Shown here: positions 55,968 to 63,746 of the stretch, piece by piece
How positions within the stretch are numbered: the first letter of the stretch is position 1
Layout of the letters: each line of letters opens with the position of its first letter
Origin: Sphingomonas crocodyli
GTDB taxonomy: Bacteria; Pseudomonadota; Alphaproteobacteria; Sphingomonadales; Sphingomonadaceae
Assembly (NCBI RefSeq): GCF_004005865.1
Contig: NZ_SACN01000005.1
Location: 62,001 to 126,000, forward strand
Direction: 5' to 3'
Length of the DNA stretch: 64,000 bases
Notes under the pieces: model-generated
Databases searched by the model: none
The model's input: the letters and a program-made list of their open reading frames with translations, nothing else
What the model was told of the DNA's origin: nothing
Translations under genes and position numbers: made by a program

Positions 55968-56354
55968 ATGAAGATCAAGCACATCCTCTCCGCCGCCGCG
56001 CTGGGCGCCTCGCTGCTCCTCGCCGCCTGTGATTCCAAGCCCGAGACCGTCGTCGCTGGTGACATTCCGGATCCGGACGCCGCCAAGCTGAACGCGGCCG
56101 CCCCGGTCGAGCTGCCGCCGTCGATCGTGTCGAGCCACACCTATCGCTGCAAGGACAACAGCCTGGTCGACGTGTCGTTCTTCGACAACAACACCGCCAC
56201 GCTGAAGACCGACAAGGCCGGCGCGACCACGACGCTGACCGCGCCGGAAGCGGGCAAGCCCTACGTCGCCGAAGGCGGCTACAGCATCACCGGTGGTGGC
56301 TCGAACATCGAGCTGACCGCGCCGGGCAAGGGCACGCTGAGCTGCAAGGCCTAA
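55968..56354 (+). CDS. MliC-like lipoprotein
   Basis: 128 residues. The signal peptide ends in LLLAAC, a lipobox with Cys at about 21. The mature domain has YRCKDNSLVDVSFFDNNTATL and a final GTLSCKA, the two-cysteine beta-barrel pattern of MliC-type C-type lysozyme inhibitors (YxC...VxY...L...C). It is anchored in a membrane and probably faces the periplasm. It lies 92 bp after the glycosylase and ends at a strong terminator. The lysozyme-inhibitor role is inference; the active-site loop is not convincingly conserved. Confidence 0.72.
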   Translation: MKIKHILSAAALGASLLLAACDSKPETVVAGDIPDPDAAKLNAAAPVELPPSIVSSHTYRCKDNSLVDVSFFDNNTATLKTDKAGATTTLTAPEAGKPYVAEGGYSITGGGSNIELTAPGKGTLSCKA

Positions 56355-56376
56355 GCCTTCGCTCCATCCCATTTCG

Positions 56377-56412
56377 AAGGCCGGCGGGGCGACCCGCCGG
56401 CCTTTTTCTTTT
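56377..56412 (+). terminator. Strong rho-independent terminator
   Basis: AAGGCCGGCGGG (56377-56388) pairs perfectly with CCCGCCGGCCTT (56393-56404) over a GCGA loop and is followed by TTTCTTTT. It is the terminator of the MliC-like lipoprotein gene. Confidence 0.92.
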
Positions 56413-56424
56413 GGCCGTCTTTGA

Positions 56425-56546
56425 TCCTCCCCGGCACGGGGAGGGGGACCGCGAAGCGGTGGAGGGGGTTTGCCACAGGCGATCCGCCCAGCCTCCAGCC
56501 CCCTCCACCATCCTTCGGATGGTCCCCCTCCCCGTTCCGGGGAGGA
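56425..56546. repeat. 122-bp compound palindromic repeat
   Basis: The outer arms begin TCCTCCCCGG and end CCGGGGAGGA and match over about 26 bases with one change. Inside each arm is a short hairpin: ACCGC-GAA-GCGGT on the left and ACCATCC-TTC-GGATGGT on the right. The two inner hairpins occupy the same place but differ in sequence. It lies between the terminator of the lipoprotein gene and the convergent VOC gene. This C/G-rich repeat type is dispersed in alphaproteobacterial genomes. Confidence 0.86.
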
Positions 56547-56551
56547 ATTAA

Positions 56552-57019
56552 TTACGCAAATTGTTCAGCGAACGCCTTCATGCGGCGCTTCATCTCGTCG
56601 GGCGTGACATCCTCGACATGGGTGGCGAGCATCCATTTGTGGCCGAACGGATCGACCACGCCGCCCATCCGATCGCCCCAGAACTGGTCGGTCAGGGGCT
56701 TGTCCTCGCTGCAGCCCGCGTCGATCGCGCGTTTGAAGGCGGCGTCGACATTGTCGAGATAGACCATCAGGCTGCCCGATGCGCCGCCCAGCGTCTTGGG
56801 GCCGCAGATCTTCATCTCCGGAAACTCGTCCGCGAGCATGATGATCGCATTGCCGACGCGGATCTCGGCATGGCCGACGCGGTCGCCCATCTGCATGCGC
56901 ATGATTTCGACCGCGCCGAATGCCTTGCCGTAAAACTCGATCGCGGCGGCCGCGCCGTCGATCGTGAGATAGGGGGTTACGCTGGTATAGCCTTCGGGGG
57001 GATTTTTGACCGCCGACAT
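56552..57019 (-). CDS. VOC-fold (glyoxalase/PhnB-like) protein
   Basis: 155 residues. The PhnB/3-demethylubiquinone-type VOC layout is seen in TPYLTIDGAAAAIEFYGKAFGAVEIMRM, then VGHAEIRVGNAIIMLADEF and WGDRMGGVVDPFGHKWMLATH. The substrate is unknown; it may be a metal-dependent isomerase or a binding protein. AGGAGG six bases before ATG 57019 decides the start over ATG 57025. It lies 37 bp after the SDR gene and may be the last gene of the catabolic operon. Confidence 0.83.
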   Translation of the reverse strand: MSAVKNPPEGYTSVTPYLTIDGAAAAIEFYGKAFGAVEIMRMQMGDRVGHAEIRVGNAIIMLADEFPEMKICGPKTLGGASGSLMVYLDNVDAAFKRAIDAGCSEDKPLTDQFWGDRMGGVVDPFGHKWMLATHVEDVTPDEMKRRMKAFAEQFA

Positions 57020-57056
57020 CCTCATCCTCCTGCGACTCGCATTGGATGAGGACAGC

Positions 57057-57836
57057 TTACCTTTTGTAGGCCTGCGTCAGGAAGCCGACGATGTCGGGCT
57101 GGCCCGTATGCGCCGTGAGGCCGCCGTCGACCGCGATATTCTGCCCGGTCAGATAGGATGCGTCGTCGCTGGCGACGAAGGCGATGACCTTAGCGATCTC
57201 CTCCGCCTTGCCCACGCGGCCCATCGGGGTGACGCGGCCGAATTCGGCGAGCAGTTCGGCGGGCATATGCGCCATCAGCGGGGTATCGATCGGGCCGGGG
57301 CTGACCGCATTCACCCGCACGCCCTGCGCCGCATAATCGATCGCGAGATTTTTGGTGAGACCGAGCACGCCCGCCTTCGCGCTGTTATAGGCGGCGAAGC
57401 CATAGTCGGCGCCCATGCCCGAAATCGACGCGGTGGTGACGATATTGCCCTTCGCCGCGATCAGGTGCGGCAGCGCCTTGCGGCTGGCGAGGAAGACGGC
57501 GTCGAGATCGATCGCGATCACCTTACGCCACATCGCGGGATCGAGATCGGCGGCCTTGCCCAGCGCGCCGATGCCGGCATTGTTGACGAGGATGTCGAGC
57601 TTGCCGAACTTGGCGATGCAGGCGTCGATCATCGCCTCCGCCTGATCGCCGTCGGAAAGGTCCGCGACGTGGGCGACGGCTTGGCCGCCCAGTTCGGTGA
57701 CGAAGGCGTCGAGCTTGTCGGCGGCGATATCGACCGCGAAGATCGCGGCCCCCTCCGCCGCCATCAGCCGCGCGGTGGCCGCACCGATGCCGCTCGCCGC
57801 GCCCGTGATCAGCGCAACCTTGCCTTCGAACCGCAT
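57057..57836 (-). CDS. Short-chain dehydrogenase/reductase
   Basis: 259 residues, classical SDR. The cofactor motif is ALITGAASGIGAATARLMA, NNAGIGALG lies mid-chain, and the catalytic Ser-Tyr-Lys are in TTASISGMGADYGFAAYNSAKAGV. Asp in AVDIAA at the end of strand 2 suggests NAD. It probably oxidises a hydroxyacyl-CoA in the surrounding pathway. GGGAG precedes ATG 57836. Confidence 0.9.
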   Translation of the reverse strand: MRFEGKVALITGAASGIGAATARLMAAEGAAIFAVDIAADKLDAFVTELGGQAVAHVADLSDGDQAEAMIDACIAKFGKLDILVNNAGIGALGKAADLDPAMWRKVIAIDLDAVFLASRKALPHLIAAKGNIVTTASISGMGADYGFAAYNSAKAGVLGLTKNLAIDYAAQGVRVNAVSPGPIDTPLMAHMPAELLAEFGRVTPMGRVGKAEEIAKVIAFVASDDASYLTGQNIAVDGGLTAHTGQPDIVGFLTQAYKR

Positions 57837-57878
57837 AACCTCTCCCATCTTTTCCGATTGCGCTTCGGATAACGGGTT

Positions 57879-58286
57879 TCAGAGATCGCGGAAGTTCATT
57901 TCGAGCATGATGCCGTTGGGATCGACCGCGAACAGCTGCAGCATGTTGATGGACGGAATCGCATTTTCGCTGACATCGAGACCGGCCGCCTCCAGCCGCC
58001 GGCGCATGTCGGGCGCGTCGGTGCACGCGATCGCGACGTGATGGACCGCACCGCTCCCGTTCGCGGGCGTGAACGGGTGGGTGCCGTCGCTGGGATAATT
58101 GAGTTCGGCGCTACCGACGTGGATGATCGGGCGCTTCGCGGTGTCGAGCACCCAGCCCGACCGGGTGATGTCGTTCGCGCCGGGCGCGGGCACCACCTCC
58201 ATCCCCAGCACGTCGCGATAGAAAGCGAGCGTGCCGGCGATGTCGGTCGTCCGGACGTTGACATGATCGAGCGCGGCAACGGGCAT
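57879..58286 (-). CDS. VOC-fold protein, glyoxalase-like
   Basis: 135 residues. ALDHVNVRTTDIAGTLAFYRDVLGMEV and VHHVAIACTDAPDM are two beta-alpha-beta-beta-beta units; the late LQLFAVDPNGIMLEMNF holds a metal-binding Glu. Such small VOC proteins include methylmalonyl-CoA epimerase-like enzymes and dioxygenase accessory proteins. GGAGAGGAG precedes ATG 58286. It lies 44 bp after the ACAD gene in the same operon. The substrate cannot be told. Confidence 0.85.
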   Translation of the reverse strand: MPVAALDHVNVRTTDIAGTLAFYRDVLGMEVVPAPGANDITRSGWVLDTAKRPIIHVGSAELNYPSDGTHPFTPANGSGAVHHVAIACTDAPDMRRRLEAAGLDVSENAIPSINMLQLFAVDPNGIMLEMNFRDL

Positions 58287-58330
58287 GGTTTCACTCCTCT
58301 CCGTGGCGCGCCCTTTTTGAGCTTCGCCGT

Positions 58331-60535
58331 TTAGCGGCTGCGCGGCAGGCCCAGCTCCTTTTCCGCGACCTGGCTGCGCTGCACCTCGCTGGTGCCGCCA
58401 TAGATGGTGGTGGCGGCGGCGTGGCGGTGGAGCAGTTCCAGCTCGCCAGTGCCGTGCTTGCCCAGCCACTGCGTGTCGGGTGCTGCGAGATCGAGCAGAT
58501 CATGCCCGTCGCGCAGGAACAGTTCGGACGAAAACAGCTTCGACATCGGGCCGGTGCCGCGATCGTTCGGGTCCTTCTCCTGCTGCCACAGCGCGCGCAT
58601 CACGGTGAGCCGCGACAGTTCGACATGGGTGGCCGACTGGGCGAGGCGTTCGACGATGCGATCATTTTCCAGCGCGGGGCGGCCGTGGCGGGTGGCGGAC
58701 TTCGCCCAGGCGACCGCTTCGCTGTACAGCCGCTTGTGCGGGCCGAAGAAGCCGTAGCCGCCCTGTTCGAGCGAGAGCGCGAAGCCCAGCACCTCGGTGC
58801 CCCCACCGACCGCGCCGAGACGATGATCGTCGCTGATCCGCACGTCCGAATAGAAGGTGGCGTTGGTCCGTTCCTCCTGGAAGGTGAAGACCGGGTGGAT
58901 CTCCACGCCCTTGTCGTCCAGCGGCACGAGGAACATCGTGATGCCCGCATGCTTGGGCGCATCGGGATCGGTGCGGGTGAGCAGCATCACCCAGCTAGCG
59001 AGGTTCGCGCCGCTGGTGAACATCTTCTGCCCGTTGATCACCCAATCATCGCCGTCGCGGACCGCCTTGGTCTTCGCCGCGAAGATGTCCGAGCCCGAGG
59101 AGGGTTCGGAATAGCCGAGGCTGACGATCTTCTCACCGCTGGCCAGCTTGGGCAGGATTTCCTTCTTCGCCCAATCCGACCCGTAGCGCATGATGCACGA
59201 GCCGATGAAGTTGGTGACGTTCTGCGCATGCGCGGTGACGCCCAGTTCGTCCCACACGTCGAGGCCCGCGAGCGAATCGAAGTGGCTGAGGCCCATCCCG
59301 CCATGTTCGACCGGCCAGTCCGGGAACAGCAGCCGTTCCTTGCCCATCGCCATGTTCAGGCCGACATCGTGGCCGTCGAACGAATAATGCGCCTTGGCAT
59401 GCCATTCGGGCGTCAGATTCTTTTCGAAGAAGTCGCGCAGCTGGGTGCGCAGCGCCTTGCCCGCATCGCTCCATTCGAAATCGATCTGGATCGGTCCGGC
59501 TTCGGGCAGCGGCACCTGCGTGTCGCCGAACAGGCGCTTGCCCGCGACCAGCAGTTCGTCACGCGGATCGCCATATTGGAGCGCGATACCCTTGGCGCGG
59601 CGATGATAGAGCTGGATGTCATATTCGTTGGTGAGGCCGTAGCCGCCGAAGGTGTGGAGCGCGCGGGCAACCGCCTCGCCCGACGCCTTGGCCGCCCACC
59701 AGAAGGCCATCGAGACCGTGGCCGCCGCCTCCGGATCGCGATCGGCGATCTTGCGGACCGCGGACCAGACCAGCATCTTCGCGCCGACCATGTCGGCGTG
59801 CCGATCGGCGAGCGGATGCGCGACACCCTGAAACGATCCGATCAGGCGATCGAACTGCTTGCGCTCGCGCGCATATTCGGCCGCCATTTCGATCGAGCGG
59901 CCGCCGAGGCCCGAGAGGAAGGCGGCGGTGAGCAGCTTCCATTCCTCGACCACCGCCAGATAGGCGCGCTTGGCGGCATCGCCCTTGGCAATCACGGTAG
60001 CGGCGGGGCCGTCGCCATCGAGAACCATCGTCGCGATCGGCAGGCTGCCGTGGTTCGGCGCGACCTTGTTCGCGGGTTCGACCGAGGCGAGGCGGACCTC
60101 GTCACCGACGAGGTGGAGCACGCCGCTGGCCACCGCGCCGCCGGGGATCAGCTGCGCAACGCCCTTTTCGGTCGGCGCGGTCGCCAGCGTGACGACCGTG
60201 TCGCCCGCAACGACATCCGCCAGCAGCGCATCCTGCCCGCCCAGCTGCGCCAGCAGACGCGCGGCGACGATCACTTCGACGATCGGGGCCGAGGCGAGCG
60301 TGCGGCCGGCCTCTTCCAGGATCAGCGCGACATCGAACAGGCCGAAGTCCGCATCGCCGCCCTCACCCGGCAAACGCATGCCCAGCGCGCCGAGTTCGCC
60401 CAGCCCCTTGAGCAGCGCGGGATCGTGGCCCAGCGCCTCGTTGGCGCGGACGCGGGCGATGGTCGACTCATCCTCGAAGAAACGACGGAACGTCTCGACG
60501 AGCATCACTTGTTCGTCGGTGAGCGCGAGGTTCAT
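58331..60535 (-). CDS. Fused two-domain acyl-CoA dehydrogenase
   Basis: 734 residues, about twice a single acyl-CoA dehydrogenase. The first domain (about 1-340) has LTDEQVMLVETFRRFFEDES, ERKQFDRLIGSFQGVAHPLADRHADM and the closing HTFGGYGLTNEYDIQLYHRRA. The second (about 345-734) has VSLGYSEPSSGSDIFAAKTKA, VINGQKMFTSGA and the C-terminal signature TTIYGGTSEVQRSQVAEKELGLP. Heterotetrameric ACADs of steroid catabolism use two paired subunits (FadE28/FadE29 type), and this gene joins such a pair. It should introduce a double bond into a bulky acyl-CoA. It overlaps the ligase gene upstream (ATGA). Confidence 0.88.
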   Translation of the reverse strand: MNLALTDEQVMLVETFRRFFEDESTIARVRANEALGHDPALLKGLGELGALGMRLPGEGGDADFGLFDVALILEEAGRTLASAPIVEVIVAARLLAQLGGQDALLADVVAGDTVVTLATAPTEKGVAQLIPGGAVASGVLHLVGDEVRLASVEPANKVAPNHGSLPIATMVLDGDGPAATVIAKGDAAKRAYLAVVEEWKLLTAAFLSGLGGRSIEMAAEYARERKQFDRLIGSFQGVAHPLADRHADMVGAKMLVWSAVRKIADRDPEAAATVSMAFWWAAKASGEAVARALHTFGGYGLTNEYDIQLYHRRAKGIALQYGDPRDELLVAGKRLFGDTQVPLPEAGPIQIDFEWSDAGKALRTQLRDFFEKNLTPEWHAKAHYSFDGHDVGLNMAMGKERLLFPDWPVEHGGMGLSHFDSLAGLDVWDELGVTAHAQNVTNFIGSCIMRYGSDWAKKEILPKLASGEKIVSLGYSEPSSGSDIFAAKTKAVRDGDDWVINGQKMFTSGANLASWVMLLTRTDPDAPKHAGITMFLVPLDDKGVEIHPVFTFQEERTNATFYSDVRISDDHRLGAVGGGTEVLGFALSLEQGGYGFFGPHKRLYSEAVAWAKSATRHGRPALENDRIVERLAQSATHVELSRLTVMRALWQQEKDPNDRGTGPMSKLFSSELFLRDGHDLLDLAAPDTQWLGKHGTGELELLHRHAAATTIYGGTSEVQRSQVAEKELGLPRSR

Positions 60536-62043
60536 GCGGCAGCCTCTTCCTTCTTATCTGCGAACATGGCGCGCACCTTGCCGAGATCGACCTTGAGCGA
60601 CACCGTGCGCGGCATCGTATCGATGAAACGCATTATAGCGGGAACATTGGTAGAGGGGAGTTTGCTGCGGACAACCTGCTGCAGCTCCTCCTCCGTGGGG
60701 GCGGAGACGCCCTCCTTGAGCTCGATCAGCGCGGCCGGAACCTGCCCCAGACGCGGATCGGGCGCGCCGACGACGCAGGCGACCGCAACCGCCGGATGCT
60801 CCATCAACGCCGCCTCGATCGGCCCCGGCATCATCTTGAACCCACCCCGGCTGATCGCGCCATCGGCGCGGCCGCGGATGAACAGGAAATCATCCTCGTC
60901 GATCACGACGATGTCGGTGGTGCGGATCCAGTCGGGGCCGACATAGGGGACGAAGACTTCGAGCAGCCCTTCCTCGTTCGGGCCGAGCACCTTCGTCGGA
61001 TCGTTCTGATCCACGACGCGCAGCTTGACGCGCGGGTCGGCGCGGCCCGCCGTGCCGAACTTCGCCTCGCCATACTTCTTGTGGAGATCGGCGGTCATAT
61101 AAGCCGCCGCACCCGCAAATTCGGTCGCGCCATAGGAGTAGAGGATCGGCACGCCGAACCTCTTTTCGAAGGCGCGCCACAGGCCGTGATCCAGCCCGGT
61201 CATCCCCATGCTGATATAACCGACGCCCGCCAGCGCATCGTCGGGCAGGTCGCTGTCGAGCAGCGTGCGCACGCCCGCCGCCGGCAGGATCATCGCCGCC
61301 GGCTTGTAGGTCTGCGCGAATTCAAGCCATTCGGGCAGGTTGAAGCGCGACAGCAGCCGCACCCGCCGCCGTGCGACCGCATAAGGCAGCATCGAATAGA
61401 TGCCGGAGATATTGGAGAAGGGGAACTGGACGATCCCCGGCGGCAGCGCCTGCCCATCGACCGCGCCCGCATCGAGCATGTTACCCTCGATGATCGCCGA
61501 ATAGATCGTGCGATAGGGGGTCGGCTGGCGCTTGGGCGCGCCGGTGGTGCCGCTCGACAGCAGCTCGATTACCGGCTCGTCGGTGGCCCCGCGCAGATGC
61601 GATCGATCGGCGGTGAGCGAACCCTGCAGATGGCGCACCGGCTCGGGATCGAGCGCGCTGGCCAGGCCGATCGCGAGCGCGCCTTCCGGAAGCGCCGTAA
61701 GCATTTCGGGCGCCCAATCGTCGATGCAGGCGATGTAGGCGGGGACGTCGAGCTTCTTCATGTCCGCCGCGATCACGGTCGGCGCCTGAAAGCCGTAGAT
61801 CATCGAAATGCTGCGCTTGCCCGCCAGCAGGGCGAGCAAAGCGGCTGCGAACACAGGCGAGCTTTGCGGGATGAAGGCGACCGGAACGCACGGCCCGATC
61901 CCGGCTTCGTCAAGCAACCCGTTGAGCGCATTCGCGACGCGGGAGATGTCCCCCCAGCGAATGAGCTGATCCTTGAACTCGATGGCGATCGCATCCGGAT
62001 CGCCCTCGAACGCTTTCGCGACGACCGTGTCGAGGCTTGCCAT
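60532..62043 (-). CDS. AMP-dependent acyl-CoA synthetase
   Basis: 503 residues of the ANL superfamily. The P-loop is ELLSSGTTGAPKRQPTPYR, the A5 motif is YSYGATEFAGAA, and the hinge region is DDFLFIRGRADGAISRGGFKMMPGPIEAAL. The C-terminal end has PRTVSLKVDLGKVRAMF, where one of the lysines should be the adenylation base. It activates a carboxylic acid as its CoA thioester to feed the dehydrogenase. It overlaps the ACAD gene and follows the DUF35 gene by two bases. Confidence 0.9.
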   Translation of the reverse strand: MASLDTVVAKAFEGDPDAIAIEFKDQLIRWGDISRVANALNGLLDEAGIGPCVPVAFIPQSSPVFAAALLALLAGKRSISMIYGFQAPTVIAADMKKLDVPAYIACIDDWAPEMLTALPEGALAIGLASALDPEPVRHLQGSLTADRSHLRGATDEPVIELLSSGTTGAPKRQPTPYRTIYSAIIEGNMLDAGAVDGQALPPGIVQFPFSNISGIYSMLPYAVARRRVRLLSRFNLPEWLEFAQTYKPAAMILPAAGVRTLLDSDLPDDALAGVGYISMGMTGLDHGLWRAFEKRFGVPILYSYGATEFAGAAAYMTADLHKKYGEAKFGTAGRADPRVKLRVVDQNDPTKVLGPNEEGLLEVFVPYVGPDWIRTTDIVVIDEDDFLFIRGRADGAISRGGFKMMPGPIEAALMEHPAVAVACVVGAPDPRLGQVPAALIELKEGVSAPTEEELQQVVRSKLPSTNVPAIMRFIDTMPRTVSLKVDLGKVRAMFADKKEEAAA

Positions 62044-62045
62044 CG

Positions 62046-62459
62046 TCAGGCCGCCTTGAAGCGCCAGATCGAGATATCCTCGTCCGCGATATCTTCGAAC
62101 ACGACCTGCATCCGCATGCCGACCTTCAGATCCTCATGCGGGGTATCGACGATGTTGCCGAGCATCACCATCGAACGCGGCCGCTCGTCCAGCTCGACCA
62201 GCGCAGTAACATAAGGCGACGGGAAGCCCGGAGGGCCGCGGCTGACGATCGACCAGGTCATCAACGTGCCGTAGCCGCTGGCCGGGGTCCAAACCTGATC
62301 CTCGGACAGGCAGGTGCGGCAGCCCGGATAGGGAATCCAGTTCCAGTCGCCGCAATTCTGGCACTTGGGGATCACCAGCCGATGCTCGGCCGCCGCCTCC
62401 CAGAAGGGTTCGGTGCCGGGCGACTTGGCGGGCAGCGGGCGGAGATAGGGTTCGCTCAT
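62046..62459 (-). CDS. DUF35 OB-fold / zinc-ribbon protein
   Basis: 137 residues. A rubredoxin-like zinc ribbon (CQNCGDW...CRTC, Cys 33, 36, 47 and 50) is followed by an OB fold (WSIVSRGPPGFPSPYVTALVELDERP). DUF35 proteins pair with thiolase-like partners and present acyl-CoA in lyase reactions, as in Ltp2/ChsH2 retro-aldolase of steroid side-chain breakdown. The thiolase-like gene is 14 bp upstream, supporting a heteromeric complex. ATG 62459 is used. Confidence 0.9.
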   Translation of the reverse strand: MSEPYLRPLPAKSPGTEPFWEAAAEHRLVIPKCQNCGDWNWIPYPGCRTCLSEDQVWTPASGYGTLMTWSIVSRGPPGFPSPYVTALVELDERPRSMVMLGNIVDTPHEDLKVGMRMQVVFEDIADEDISIWRFKAA

Positions 62460-62473
62460 CTCTAAAATCCTTC

Positions 62474-63637
62474 TCAGTCCGCAGCCATGATCGCGACGCC
62501 GGCGAGGCCGTGAACGGCCCAGCCCTGCGCCAGCGTCAGCCCGATCTTCGCATCGGGCACCTGCCGTTCGCCGCATTCGCCGCGCAGCTGCTTGACGACC
62601 TCGATCGTGTGCATGCCGCTGGGATTGCCGTTGTGGCTGTGGCTCAACAGGCCGCCATCGGTGTTCGACGGCATCTTGCCGCCCAGCCGCAGATGCCCCG
62701 CCTTGATATAGTCCGCGCCCTCGCCGAGCTTGCAGAAGCCCAGCTCCTCCAGATCGCGCGCGACCGTGACGGGGAAGCAATCGTAGAGGCCGGCGACGTC
62801 GATATCGTCGTGCGTCACGCCCGAATTGCCGAACGCCATCTCGCCGACGCGACGCACCGCCGCGCCTTCGTTCGAGATCCACGGCGACGTGATCGTGCGA
62901 TAGCTGTCGGTATAGGTCGCTTCGGCACCGCCCAGCACCCAGATCGGCTTCTTCTTACAATCGCGGGCGATATCCTCGGCCGCCACCACGATCGCGTAAC
63001 CGCCGTCATTGTCGAGCGGGCATTCGAGCAGGTGGAGCGGATCGGCGATCGGGCGCGAGTTCATCACGTCGTCGACGGTGATCTCACCGCGCTTGCCCAT
63101 GATCGACGCCGGATTGAGCGTCGCGTGGTAGCGGGCGATCACCGAATATTCGGCCAGATCCTCTTGGCGGACGTTGAACTGGTGCATGTAGGCGCGGGTC
63201 CACATCGCGTACCACACCGACATATAGGCGCCGTGGACCATATAGTCCCAGTCGTCGACGCGCGGCGCCTTGTCGTGGCGCTTCTGCGCGCCGGGGCCGT
63301 TGCCGTTATTGGCGTTGCCGAAATAGATCACGCAGACCTTGCACAGCCCCGCATCGATCGCCGCCGCGGCCTTGGCGACCGCGCCCGCGCCCGAACCGAC
63401 GTCGAGATAGGTGATCGGCTTGCCGCCCAGCTGCTCGGTCCACGCCATGTGGAGGTTGAGCGGGGTGACATAGGCCATCGGGATCAGGCCATCGACCTGA
63501 TCGGGCCGCAGCCCGGCGTCATCGAGCGCGCCCTTGATCGCCTCCAGCTCCAGCGACCAGGCGGTGCGCGGAAGCCCCCTGCCCTGTTCGGTCAGATAGA
63601 CCCCGACGACCGCGGCTTTTCGCGACGGAAATGCCAT
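62474..63637 (-). CDS. Thiolase-like protein lacking thiolase catalytic residues (Ltp2-type)
   Basis: 387 residues with the thiolase fold. The nucleophilic Cys position of thiolases is Val80 in TYLDVGSGAGAVAK. The GHP histidine is replaced (HNGNPSG) and the C-terminal CxG cysteine is His-Gly (VHGLAG). So it cannot thiolyse by the usual mechanism. This pattern matches SCP-x/Ltp2-like proteins that act with DUF35 partners as retro-aldolases. It heads the operon segment DUF35-ligase-ACAD, with ATG 63637 next to a short inverted repeat region. The substrate is unknown. Confidence 0.88.
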   Translation of the reverse strand: MAFPSRKAAVVGVYLTEQGRGLPRTAWSLELEAIKGALDDAGLRPDQVDGLIPMAYVTPLNLHMAWTEQLGGKPITYLDVGSGAGAVAKAAAAIDAGLCKVCVIYFGNANNGNGPGAQKRHDKAPRVDDWDYMVHGAYMSVWYAMWTRAYMHQFNVRQEDLAEYSVIARYHATLNPASIMGKRGEITVDDVMNSRPIADPLHLLECPLDNDGGYAIVVAAEDIARDCKKKPIWVLGGAEATYTDSYRTITSPWISNEGAAVRRVGEMAFGNSGVTHDDIDVAGLYDCFPVTVARDLEELGFCKLGEGADYIKAGHLRLGGKMPSNTDGGLLSHSHNGNPSGMHTIEVVKQLRGECGERQVPDAKIGLTLAQGWAVHGLAGVAIMAAD

Positions 63638-63714
63638 TCAACAAGCTCCCCACTGGCGCGGCCCCAGGCCCTGCGCAAATCTATCTAGAACCTTCCCATT
63701 GGAAGGGGCGGCCA

Positions 63715-63729
63715 TTGCGTCAAACGCAA
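63715..63729. promoter_or_regulatory. 15-bp inverted repeat upstream of the thiolase-like gene
   Basis: TTGCGT and ACGCAA around CAA form a 15-bp inverted repeat, 78 bp before the thiolase-like ATG and just past the TesB stop. On the minus strand it contains TTGACG, a possible -35, but no good -10 follows. It could be an operator for a catabolic repressor; the evidence is symmetry and position only. Confidence 0.3.
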
Positions 63730-63746
63730 ACGGCGCATCGCTTTGA

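Noticed and set aside
58421..60946. 841-codon open frame on the plus strand opposite the acyl-CoA dehydrogenase and ligase
   Set aside because: GC-rich antisense shadow. Its protein is Arg/Ala/Gly-rich with no domain, while the minus strand encodes clear acyl-CoA dehydrogenase motifs.
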